Shown in pieces: positions 12,520 through 23,770 of a DNA stretch of 64,000 bases. Numbering within the stretch: the first letter of the stretch is position 1; every line of letters begins with the position of its first letter. The position numbers and the translations under genes are program-made. The stretch comes from Xiphophorus maculatus (lineage: Eukaryota; Chordata; Actinopteri; Cyprinodontiformes; Poeciliidae). Under the pieces are notes generated by a model, which did no database searches, was not told the origin of the DNA, and saw only the letters and a list, made by a program, of their open reading frames with translations. The DNA lies in the NCBI RefSeq assembly GCF_002775205.1, contig NC_036456.1, forward strand, positions 17,387,463 through 17,451,462, in the 5' to 3' direction.

Positions 12520-15500
12520 GTAGGGTCTAAATTGGATCCAATCCTGTAGGAAGTGTTACGGTTCAAACTTAATGGCTAAAACAAATTAATTTGAACAAGA
12601 AAGTTAAATCTAAGGCTTTAATTTGAGATTTTTAGTTGGTTTATTTCTCTTTATTTCTCCCGGTGCGATTTAGTTTTGGCTTTCGCCGGGATAAAGATCA
12701 CATGTGCAAAGAAAAGACCCACACCTTGAGTTTATCTTGTTGGTTTCCAGAAATTTTCAATCTTGTGCAGCTTTCTCAAAGTCCCGTTTTACTGTATTTA
12801 TTATTTTTACAGCCTCTGTGTGACATCTAGCCTTAAGAATAAGGTTTAACCCGACTGAGGGAGAGAAGAAATGGACTGGCTCCTGGTTTGTTTTTCCTCG
12901 CAGCAGCCCTGCGCCGGTCTGATAGGTGATCTAACCTCAGATAACCAGTGGGAACCGGACTGCCCCCTCTGTCACAGAAACAACAGATTATTGTCCTGCG
13001 ACCAAAAAGGCCCCTGATGGAAACAAACCGACTTCCAGCAGTAAACATCTGGAGGAAACACCCTTGCCGGGGCTTTGTCATGAAACTGTGCAGACTCAAG
13101 CTTTGACCTCGCTAAATCAACATAAGCTCAACTTTTTTTTTCAGTCTACTAAGACTTGTTAAAGTAAGACCTCGCAAAAGTATTGATGCGTCTTGAATTT
13201 TGTCGGATTAAAATCACAAACTGCAGTGTGGGATTGCAACTAATGATTAGTCTATTATTTACCTCATCAAAAAAATAGCTACATTCTGCAGATTTTTCAT
13301 TTAACCTCTTCAGCCTTTTTATGCGATATTAGAAATACTGTAAAATATGAAAAATAAACAATTAAAAAATTTAATTTTTAAAGACGAAAATCACCATTTT
13401 CTTGTCTAAAATTCAAGAAAAAGTTGTATTTTTCCCCCTCAGGCTGATTCAGGGAGAGCATTAATCAGTCGAGAGGCTGGTGGGAACTCTGTAGGAGCTG
13501 CAGAAATGAGAATCTGTGGAGATTATAAACCATTAACAATTACTTTTATAAATCTGGCCTTGATTGAAACATTGGCAAGAAGAAAGCTATTGTTGAAAGT
13601 CACAAAAATTCCCATTGAAAGTTTGGCACAAGTCATGTAGAGAGACGCATGAGGAAGAAGATGATTTAATCAGATAAGACCAAATTTTAACTTTTTGGCC
13701 TGCCTTCAAAATGCTAAATGTGTGAGAGAAAGATTTCACTGTGAACACGTCACCCAGAGGTAAAACACGGTGGCGGCAGAGTCATGCTTTGGTGATTATT
13801 ACTATTCAGAAGAGACGAGGAAGCTGGTCCGACATGGACGCAGCCGTCCTGGTTGAAAACCTGTCAAATTTAAGACTTTTACTTTAGAGGAGGTTCACCA
13901 CGACCACCAACCTTCAGAGCTACAGTGGAGTCGGCCTATTCAAAGTTCACTGTTTGTAGATTTTTCTGTGGTACATGGCTTCAAATTATTTGTGGAAAAT
14001 GTGCAAATTCACAGATATTTCTATAGAACGTAATCTAAAATCAGTGCTGGGCACATTTCCACTACGTGCCAATAGCAGAGCTAATTTTCTGTTTTGCTCT
14101 TTTGCTAACTGAAAACGTTTAGCACACTTAGCTTCCTCTAAATCAGCGAGCGTCCAAAGTGCGGCCTGGGGCCATTTGTGGCCCTCGAAACAATTTCTTG
14201 TGGCCCCCGACTGCAGCTAAAAGAACGATACCAGTTTGGCCCAATAGTGGACACTTTAGTTACTTTTAGCATTAAAATTTCCTTGAAAATTAGATTCTTC
14301 TTTAATGGAAATTGTTAGATTTTTTTTTTTATAGTCGCATTTGTTTTTATTTTGATTTCATAGTAAGTAGGGCTATAAAAATCTAGCAATATTTTACTAA
14401 AAAAATGGAATAGAGCACGTTACTTCTTCTACTAAACTTGGTTAATAGAGGAGGGTTTTCTAAAAAAAAAAAAGAAAAGTTCTAGTTTTTGTTGTTTGGA
14501 ATAGACAAAAAAATTTTCTAGACCAAATAAACTAAAAAAAACTTCAAAAGCTTATTAAGACAAAAGGAAATTCACCTTTCTTCCTTATTGTTTCATTTAT
14601 TAAATAAAATTCACAACTAAATTATTTTTTGCTTTAAGCTGTAGAATCGATGTGGCCCCTGGGTACTTTCAACTTTGGGATTTGTTGCAAAAAGTTTGGA
14701 CACCCCTGCTCCAAATTTAATTTCCCAGATAAATCCTAAAGCGCTAATTTGCTTGAGTGTTTTGTAAACATGAAGTCGAATAAAGTTCAACATCTCTGTT
14801 GAAGTTTTGGTTATCTGGCACTAAGAATTTTTCAAATAGTTATATGTTTATATTTATGCTTTTCTTTTGAAGTTTACACCTCAGCTCTGTTTTTCTTCTC
14901 ATTTTTTTTCAATAATTGTATTTAAAACAACAGACATGCAAGAACAAAATAAAAAATGCACAGAAGAGATGAAAATATAAACACATAAACCTCTAAGGGC
15001 ATCTCAACGTAATCTGAATTATGTTGAGGTGTTCAAGGGTTGTAGTCTTTCCAGGGTAGGTGTAATTTTAATTGAAGCTAGCGCCTTAGCATTAGCTTCG
15101 ACTAACGGGCATGTAGGTGTAGCACTTTAACATTAGTGCAACAAACTTTTAAGTTAGCGTTGTCTATAACAAAGAATATTCATTTCTGTGAAAGTCTAGA
15201 CCTCAATTCAACACAATCTGTGAAAAGGTCTGAAAATCATTGATGTTTACAGACGATCTCCATTCAATCTGACTTAACTTGGACTATTTTAGCAGCATCG
15301 ACTCAACAAATGAATGCCACACTTTTCAGATTTTTATTTATAAAAGAATTTCCACTTCACATTTATGCACTGCTTTGCATCAGAAACAGAAAACGCAAAT
15401 ATAATTCATTGGAGCGCAATAAAAGGTCATATGGTATAAATCTTTTTGGTTAAATCTTACTTGGGTTAAATGTTTTTAAGGCTATAACCTTCCAAACCGT

Positions 15501-18500
15501 TGACTGTTTCTGAGTTGCGCTGCCCAGTCTCTTATCTTTATGCTGGTGAATATGAATGAAGTTGTCGCAGACAGAGGTTAAGACAGGAAGCCCGGCGCAG
15601 GCCAGGGGGCCGGCAATTGTCTGTCTGTAACAGGATGCAGCTTCTCACTTAGTGAAGAGGATGTCCACCCATAAAACACCAAAAAGCCACGACTATCTTG
15701 ACTTTTCCTCCCCAGCCTGACAGAACATGCAAGTCTTTGTCTTTGACTTTTAAAGCTCTGCCAAACAGGAATCCCACAAAAAGTGAAGCGCGAACCTTAA
15801 AATAGAGAACATGTCATCGGAAATGTCGGACGCATAGAAAGTGGGACTTGAGTTTTTGTGCCAGATTAGTTAGGAGGATGTTGACGACACCAGGATGATC
15901 TGGCTCGTGTTTAAACATGGCAATATGTTAAAAACCTTTAGTTGGAATATACTGTACCAGCAAAATCAACTCTTTATTGTGTTGCTCTAGCTTTAGCTTT
16001 AGCTCTAGCTCTAGCCATCTCTCTCTACTTTACAGTTCCATCATCTGATTCAGCCACACAACCTTCAGAGAAGACGACTACTGGTGAGTATTGAAGTGAA
16101 AAATATAGTCCAGAAAACTTCTCAAGTGTAATAAATTCACGTTATGTTCTTTAATAAGCTCTAACTGTGACGAGTGGCCTTTAATTCTTCCATTCCTAAC
16201 TTCTCACAGCTTTTCAATCCTATGAACATTGGTACATTGCTTTGACATTAGCCATAGCTTCATAGTTCAGCAAAAGTAGAACTGAAATCTGCAAGAAGTA
16301 CTCATAAAGTAGCTAAGATGATTTCTACTGTGTGTATTGATGCATATTAAGGCAAATTTGGTGTTTGAACTATTGGGATAGGCACTTATAAGTTCTTCAA
16401 ATCTCCAATTTTAGCTCTTAGCAAGCAGCTGTGGTCCCTAAATACTCCGATGTATGGGTCCGATGTATAGTAACTATCTACCTACATCAAAGAATCAGTA
16501 AACTAATTCTTTAAAAAAAAAAGTCTCACAACCTTTAAACTGCTGCTTTTCTATGCTCATGTTGCAGCTAGCTGTGCTGCAATTCTTACACCAGGGAAAA
16601 GTTCAGTTTCAGCAGGTTTTTATTATTTCTGTCCTCTTTTTAAAAACAGAAACACAGATATGAACATTCAGTCATGGTAAAAACACCACACCCTCCATCT
16701 AGTTTATACTTTTAATGTCCAAACTATCTGGTGTTTAAGTATTTAAAGCTAAACTCAAGTGTACAAAAACACACATCAAAACTAAATATACCTCAGTAAC
16801 ACTAGATATATTCAAAATACATAAAAACCCATCATTTATATTTTGAAATAACTTTGTGTTTTGATGTGACTGTATATCAGTGCATTCATCCACTTTCTGC
16901 CTGGTGTCCTGGATTTGAGCAGAGACGCCCCCTTCCAAATTATCCAGTTTTTCAAAACTGTCCCAGAGATGTAATCTTCCCTTCAAAGGATCCAAAGTCT
17001 TGGATCCAACAACAAAGCATCACTTTGGTTTACTTTGGGCAAAATGAAACCTTAAAATCCCAGTAGACGGAGCAAACTATGGAAGCGATAGCAGCTCCCC
17101 TCTCTAAGATAACCATCCTGCTTCTGCTGCTTTACAGGTCAGTCAAATGAAACCACTTCAAAGGCTCCAGGTGAGTAAAGTAGTTAAGATAATTTAAGTA
17201 TCTTTCCTTCATTTGGTAGATTTGTCAACAAGCACTAAGAAATTGTAGAAGTTAAATCTACAGACAATTATTTTTAAGACGTTTTTGAAATTATGCGCTT
17301 TATGTACTGTTCAATTCTTGATATTTTCTTGTTTTTAATCACTCAAAGTTTTTAATCACTCAACAATAAAAAGTCCAGCAACATCCCCATCTTTAACAAC
17401 TGCCAGTGCATCAACTCTGTTGACAGCTACACCTGCTCCCAGTGGCTCAACCCCTAAACGTAAGTTTGTTTTTGAGTCATTCTACACTCTTCCTCCATAA
17501 TTTTGTTTACTTTCTTGCTCATAAATATTTTTATTCATTTGTAATCAGAGACTGTGTACATTTTGTCATTCGTTTTGCAGTAATATGTCCACATTTTAGG
17601 TTCAGTCGTGTTAGCATGAAAGCTAAAAGACGACCATGTTGGTGACAAACAAGTTTTCTTTCATTAATAACTTTACTCTTGTCAGGTTTCTGACTCATGT
17701 TCAAAGCTTGAAATATTGTTTCCAACTTCGAACATTACTTTGTCTTGGTCTATCAGATTGAATAAATAAAAATCTAGACACTCTGGAGATTGGACACCTG
17801 ATTATTAAAGCAGTTTTTGTGAGAATGTTTGGTTCAGAAAGTGAGTGATAAATATAGAAAACATATTTAGTATTCCTTTCTTTCTTTTTTTCTTTCTTTA
17901 TTTCTAGTAACGACTGATCCTACATCTTCAACGAATATGACGACTGCTCAACCACCCAGCCAGAACACAGCAAATAACAATCCAAACATCACCCAAAGTT
18001 AGACATTTCTTGATATTTTACTGCTTTTGTTTCTTTAATTTTCTTGCTTTTATTTCTCTACATCTTGTGGCCTACCATTGATGTAAAAGAACATTTCAAC
18101 GTGTGATTTAGTGTTTGAAAGATTGATATCGTCTGTCTTGTTTTTCTGTTTGTATTAGCTTTGACAACTACAAGTCCTGGATCCAAAACCCCGTCTATAA
18201 CAAACAACACAAACGCGACTGCAGGTGAGACACGATTCCACCATGTGGAATCGTAAAGCAAAGCTAGATGCAATTTTTTGAAGTGTGGTGACCTGGCTTA
18301 AAAGACTTCCTGGCTCTGAAAACATTAATTATTTATTCTGTTCTTTAAAAAAAAATCATTTATACCTGCTGTTCACAGATTCAACTATCTCCACTGCATG
18401 TTCTCTTTATATTTGATTTAATTTCTTTCTATAGAATCCCTCATTTTTAAGGTAACATCTGTTTCATTAATTAATTTAGCCACAACAGCAAATGCGATGA

Positions 18501-21187
18501 CCCAGAATACAGAACAGAAATCCAGTGAAAGGCAAGAAAAGGAAGCATCTGAGCAGAAAGCTGCTGGTAAGTTCAATGCTTTACAACGCTGTAGTTAGAT
18601 GACCTCACTAAGATAACGCTGGTATATCATTTAAATATCCAGACAGACAGTCGGACATTTTAAAAATGTCAGATACAATTTTAACATTTTGATCAACCTG
18701 CTTCTCCTCTAGCTTTACAAATATTGTGACATTTTAGAGAAAACTCTTAAAAACACCAAACTTTTGTTTGTTGACAAACCGTATGGCTTTTTTTTTTTTC
18801 AACGATACAAAAGAGGTCTTCACTGATTGGCTGGCTGCCGAGCATTTTGATTGGTTTAATTTCTGAATATTGTGAGATGTTGTCTTGAAGCATTTGCAGT
18901 TTACCAATAAAACATCTGGAAAGATGACTGGCGCTGTCAAAAAGTCGTTTTTTTGCCCTTATTGCTCAATCTCAGATTAAATAAATCATGTTTTATAGTT
19001 AATTTTACCTTCCAAACACCTTGGTTTTTCCCAGAAGTCTTTGGAATCATCCAGATTATTTTGGCTAAATGTGAGACTGTTTTTTTAGTGCAACCCTCTC
19101 CACACTGATGGAGGCCAGGGACTTTGGTTCACGGTTCTCATCTCTTCTTGAGTATTTTGGAATCGGGGCATCATGTGTTGCGTTTTGAGATCCCACTGCC
19201 TACTTCATGCTGTCACACAGGTTCTGTAAGTGATTCAAAAGATCCTGTAAGCAGGTCTGGGTGCTGCTAGTGAAACTGAGCTACATTAAGGTGAATAATC
19301 ACAGCTAATCCATAAATTTTTATATGAGCTTAGCTTATTTCCCCTAAATCAGACTAGTGTCCTATTAGAATACACTGGACTGTGGTTCCCACTAAATACA
19401 TCCTGTATTAATTAGTACCATGTAATTTTCAGTTAAGTTGTTATATATGCATATGTTGCTTTTTTCTCTCTTTTTGCAGGTGTAGAAGGAAACGTCTAGG
19501 ATATTTTTTTGTATTCTATTTATCCTTCTTTCCCTTTTAATGTCTTGCCTCACCTCTCCTTGTCTTTATTCTCTTTCTCCCTTTTTTTGGAAAAGATTTT
19601 GGTAACACTTTATTTGAAAGGGTGTGCATAAGACTGTCATAAACATAAACTGTTTACAACTGTTGTCTTGAAGTGTCATTCGGTAAATAATGACACTTTT
19701 AATGCAAAGTTGCACTAAAAGTTGCATTGAAAGTCCAGTAAAAGTGTAAGCTTTGCATTATTCAGTCAAGAATGAGCCTTTTAATGTAAAGTTCTATGAG
19801 AATTTGCATAAAACGTCCATTAAGTGTCAACTTTCCTTTAAAAGTGTCATTGTTTACCGAATGACAGTTCATGATCAGTCATAAACATTCATGAAAACTT
19901 CTTCATCTTTATGACAGTGTCATGTCAGTCTTATGCACACCCCTTCAAATAAAATATTACTGAGATTCCTAATGATGTTTCTTATACTTATATTACGTGG
20001 CGCATTATAGAAATAGCCTGAACTGGGATTCTCCTTGGCACTCAGACAACAATACTGAGTGCTACTCTACCAAACAGGACACATTAAATAAAGAGCGTTT
20101 TATTGATTCAACCCAAGTGGATCCTACATTAGAAGTCCAGCCCCACTTTGTAAACTGTTTTATCTCTTTCCTTGGTTGAGATATTTCTACTGATTTACTA
20201 TTTGATATCTAAACAGACGTGTCAGACTGTATGGATGTTTTCCTCTTGTAGGTTCAGACAAACGACTGTGGTGGCTTCTTCTGCCTGCTGGCCTGGTTGC
20301 AGGTGTAGCCGCTCTTATCTTGAAATTCAAAAGTAAGAAGATCCACGATCACACAGGTACAAACCAGCTTTTCTCTCAAATACTTCCCTCACTTGATAAG
20401 TTCAAGGTTTAATCAGTCATTGCTCCACCCAACGTGTCACTGTCTTGTTTTCTGCTCCTCAGAAACGATCGACACTGGAACTGAGAAGTAAGTTTGGTAC
20501 TGTAAGGCGTTAATTATGTTTTTAAATGTCTATATCCCAGATAATTATGCATCCTTTTGCCCCCAAAGTGCATCGTTCCAGAGCAGGCCGGAGAGCAGCA
20601 AAGATGGAGTCATGCTTCTAGGAGTGAAGTCATCAGGCGGCGAAGAAAATGGTGAGCCGCCGTCCCACTACTTCCTGTGGCCAAGCGCTTTCTTCCAGTC
20701 ACAATCTCCCAGTTATTCCAGGGAAGTCACTGGCTTTTAATATCTCGTTGTGCTTCGGCGGCTCTGCCAGGCAACATAAGGTGTTTCCTGTGATTTCTCG
20801 CCCCCGCCCTAAAACAAGTAGCTGGGATTGAAAGATAGTGACTTCCTTACATAAACACTGATTCTTTTAGACGGGAGCTATTGTGTAGGCCTGTAAATGT
20901 CAGCGCAGCTCTAACACTGGAGGAATGTGTCGATGCCTGTTCTCCACCTAAAAAAATTAAATAAATCTGGGTAGGTATCCTACTTCCCTTCCCTACCACT
21001 TGCCTTGGCTCAAAGCTGCAAAAGGAAATGGATTCATGCCATAGGAATTTTGCAAAGGAAGAAATTGTTTACGTTGTTTCAAACTAAAGGATGTCTTGAG
21101 ATTTTTCAGAAAACCTCATGTAATTCCAATTCAAGCTTGTTTTCCATCATTACTTCTGTTATCTGTGTTACAGCAGCTGCCAGATAA
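12465..21187 (+). CDS. emcn: Endomucin, endothelial sialomucin
   Basis: I infer eleven exons: 12465-12519, 16036-16083, 17138-17170, 17349 (or 17379)-17459, 17908-17997, 18159-18224, 18480-18566, 20252-20356, 20463-20487, 20569-20651 and 21174-21187 (stop TAA). The product is about 228-238 residues: a signal peptide ([18 protein letters not shown]), a Ser/Thr/Pro-rich ectodomain with N-glycosylation sequons ([15 protein letters not shown]), a transmembrane helix ([19 protein letters not shown]) and a basic cytoplasmic tail ending [21 protein letters not shown]. Mammalian endomucin has the same layout and a related KD-V-LL-VK tail. It is a type I sialomucin of venous and capillary endothelium that limits leukocyte adhesion. 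The order ppp3ca-emcn-ddit4l supports the name, because the mucin exons themselves evolve fast. The ectodomain exons are all phase 1, so they can be gained, lost or skipped without a frameshift. Confidence 0.88.
13160..13900 (+). mobile_element. Degenerate Tc1/mariner relic
   Basis: The left part reads cctcgcaaaagtattgatg, resembling the 'ttgcaaaagtattca' ends of a common fish Tc1/mariner family. At about 13763-13790, aaaacacggtggcggcagag matches the KHGGGS block of the transposase. No open frame survives. The limits are approximate. Confidence 0.55.
14144..14708. mobile_element. Non-autonomous hAT element, 565 bp, with 8-bp target duplication
   Basis: The ends are CAGCGAGCGTCCAAAG and TTTGGACACCCCTG, imperfect inverted repeats of the family beginning CAGGGGTGTCCAAA. 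It is flanked by ctctaaat (14136-14143) and ctccaaat (14709-14716), an 8-bp target duplication with one mismatch, as expected for hAT. It interrupts an older dispersed repeat also present at 1220-1450. Confidence 0.85.
17349..17459 (+). CDS. emcn: emcn mucin exon 4 with two in-frame acceptors
   Basis: AG dinucleotides at 17347-17348 and 17377-17378 both join the preceding phase-1 exon in frame and differ by exactly 30 nt (10 codons). The upstream one has the better pyrimidine tract (cttgtttttaatcactcaaag). The exon codes for a Ser/Thr/Ala/Pro-rich stretch ending PAPSGSTPK. Which acceptor is used cannot be told from sequence. Confidence 0.7.
19599..19961. mobile_element. Palindromic MITE-like element, copy 1
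   Basis: The left end (ggtaacactttatttgaaag, then ggtgtgcataagactg) is the inverse of the right end (cagtcttatgcacacc, then ccttcaaataaaatatta). Between them are repeated 'aaagtgtcatt' words. The same element occurs at 35856-36196. It lies in emcn intron 7 and supplies an AATAAA at 19948-19953. Confidence 0.8.
20252..20356 (+). CDS. emcn: emcn transmembrane exon
   Basis: It codes for GSDKRLWW, a hydrophobic helix of about 19 residues, then a basic stop-transfer KFKSKK and IHDHT. It is phase 1 at both ends, so skipping it would keep the frame and release the ectodomain. Confidence 0.9.
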
Positions 21188-21430
21188 GGAGAGGAAAGTC
21201 TTCGTAAGTCTACATCTGCACCTCCAACGTACTGCTGATCTGAAGCCAACGACTGATTTTGTTTTTTAATTTGTGGAAATACTTTTGCAAAGTAGGGAAA
21301 TCTCTGAAAAGTGTAATTCCACACATAGAAAGAGCAAGTTGTGCTTTACAACAAGGACTGTGAGGTTCTGTGCATGTTTTGGTGGATTTTCCCCATGAGA
21401 AACCAGCAATAAAATAAATTTTGGCTACGT
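21188..21430 (+). other. emcn: emcn 3' UTR (proximal form)
   Basis: AATAAA lies at 21408-21413, about 220 bases after the stop codon. A further AATAAA at 22830-22835 would allow a longer transcript running through the palindromic repeat downstream. Confidence 0.55.
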
Positions 21431-21975
21431 TCACATTACAGCCCCAAGTGACCCAATCCCGACTTTTGTGGAATCGTTTTTCTTTGTTTTGTTTTGTTTT
21501 TTGGCGTGGTCGTTCACTTCCAAACATATGCGACCTGTATGTGCTCTCCAGTGTGAACTGTAAACGAAAGTGTCCCGCATGCGCAGAAGAGGGCGCAATA
21601 ACGTCACACATAGAGAGCGTGCTCAGAGATTTTCCAACCGCTTTTTTTTTTTTTTTTTTTACCGTTTGCGGAAGTAAACATGGATGCTAACGGTGGAGCG
21701 TAGCGTTGCGATTCTGAAGTTGTCCGACCGGAACCAGCATATAAACAACTTAATCCTCATTATTGTCCGCCATGGTTGTTGTTGTTTTTCTTCTCCGCTT
21801 GCGCGTATCAGGACGCAGAATAGTGACGTTTGTCAGTGACGTTCAGGACCGTTAGGATTCAGGTCACGTTTGAAAAGGTCGGACAGATCTCTGGGTCGCA
21901 TTCGATAAAAATCCGATCTGTGTTGTTCAGACTGCCATAAGGAGATCATGTACAGGTCGCATAAAGCGCCCCGCC
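21422..21975. mobile_element. Probable non-autonomous DNA element
   Basis: It starts ggctacgttcacattacag and ends near cagactgccataaggagatc; the start resembles a recurrent teleost repeat. It is more GC-rich than its surroundings, with CGs and a T run in the middle. Open frames inside are not conserved. Exact ends and target duplication were not resolved. Confidence 0.5.
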
Positions 21976-22978
21976 CCTCTACAATGGATGAGTATAAGTT
22001 TAAAAGTGGTTTTGTTTTCTTGTGAAATGTAATATACGCTTAAAATTGATATCCTAAAGGATTTGTCAAAGATTTTTTGAAATACCCCTCCACCCAAAAC
22101 ACATTAAATTTTAAGCATGCACTTTTATTTTTTTATATATTGTTTTAACCCGGATTTGTTCATTTTTAAACGACTGTTAAAATGCACATGAACGGCGCCT
22201 CCTACAGGTTACGGTGTGTCTGGATATGACGCCTGTTAAGGATGAGGACAAACGGACACGTTTTTATTTGTTTAAAACAAGCAAAATTATAACAGAATGA
22301 AAGCTTGTATTTCATCCCAATGTTTTGTATTTTAAGACAAACACTAAATAACCCGTGCTTGCTTTGTGTTGTTTTTGTTTACTGGTTTCTGATAAGAACA
22401 TCCACCATGATCTCCACAAAAAGCAACGCTTAAATTAGGAATTTATGGTTTATAATCTTTACATTTAAAATGACTATTATTGCTGTAAAGCTAACTTCTG
22501 TCTGCTGTGAAGTTCAGTCCACAAACACATTTTCTCTGCAGTGCACTTACCTCAGAATCCTCACCTGTTTAATGAAATAAATCACTTTTTTGTTCAGCCT
22601 TTTATGTTTTTGCTCTTGATTTATCTCTTCTGGGATTTTTTGTTATTATTATTTAGGTGGTTTGTTTCTGTTTTATTTCGGTGTAATTGTACTTTCCTCA
22701 ATTTTGATAGAGAAATGTTGCTGAATTTTTCTTCGAGAATCAACATGAAGTAACACAATTGTATTTAACTTTAAAACTACTGGAACTGCTTTGTGCTTTA
22801 TGTCATGAACTATCGGCCACAGTTTCGTCAATAAAAGTTTGGATAATGATTCATTTGTGCAACAAATGTGTCGTGGTGATCATAAGACATACTTTTTTTC
22901 TGAACGTGTGCTTTGTGCTAATTTTATGTTAAAAGACTTCAAGAGCAAAATGAATCTTTAAACATTTGCTTTGTTTTT

Positions 22979-22997
22979 TGGCCACCAGAGGGCGCTG
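22979..22997 (+). promoter_or_regulatory. Near-consensus CTCF binding site
   Basis: TGGCCACCAGAGGGCGCTG differs from the vertebrate CTCF consensus TGGCCACCAGGGGGCGCTA at two positions. It lies between the emcn 3' end and ddit4l. Binding is inferred. Confidence 0.6.
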
Positions 22998-23329
22998 AGA
23001 GTGAGCAAGTTACTGTATTTGCTGAAGAGTTTCATAAGGCTGTGTCACCTGATGTCCCTGTTTGATCTTCACAGAGTAGCTCAGGAAGCTCTGTCAGGTC
23101 ACAGATATGATCTTACTCCATCTGTGGGCTCTGTAAGGTGAGTCTAGAGGAACACTGGGCGCTCTTCCATCAAAACCGAGCGCTCATAAAATGCAACTGA
23201 GGCCTTACCACCTGCAGTCTGGGCTCAGTTACTTAATGTAATTGCAGGTTGTTGTTTTTGGAGTTTTTTTCTGTAGCTCTCAGCATTTAGAGTGCAGAAA
23301 CTAATCTGACCAAATGTTTAGAGTCCTGC

Positions 23330-23770
23330 TGGAAGGTGAAGATCCACCACACACAGACGAATCCTACAACCAGACTGCAAGCCAGAGAAAATGGACTGGA
23401 CTGGTTTGTCAGTGGTTGTAACCCCAGCAAAGTTTGCGTTTATGTGGAAATCAAGGTCTCAGAGTCTGGGGGAAATTGTGGAGAGGCGCAGAATCCATGT
23501 TGCTTGAAGTTCGGCGTGGGGTCAGTGATGGTGCCAAGTCGTCTGCTGGTTCTTGTCCCCCCCAAATTTCTGATGTCCAGACGCAGCCGTCTACCAAGAC
23601 ATTGTAGAGAAGTTGTATGTAGATACTGATGCCGTCAATAGTACCAAAAGCTAGTTCAATGACCATGATGTCACTGTGTTTGATTGTCCAACAAACTGGT
23701 CTGACCTGAACTCCATAGATTGGAGGAAGACGAGAGACTCAAGACCCAAAGCTTTCCATTAGAACCCTTG
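23330..23770 (+). mobile_element. Tc1-like transposase relic
   Basis: Segments such as gaggcgcagaatccatgttg, aaaagctagttcaatgacca and ctgacctgaactccatag (DLNSI) match the catalytic-domain part of a common teleost Tc1 transposase. Frameshifts and stops are present throughout. It may belong to the same family as 11313-11660 and 35640-36331. Confidence 0.65.

Larger units (their letters stand above)
12520..16035 (+). other. emcn: emcn intron 1
   Basis: This 3.5-kb GT-AG intron is filled largely by repeat relics: Tc1-like material at about 13160-13900, the split dispersed repeat at 14070-14880 with its nested hAT element, and AT-rich sequence after it. No coding exon is seen. Confidence 0.75.
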
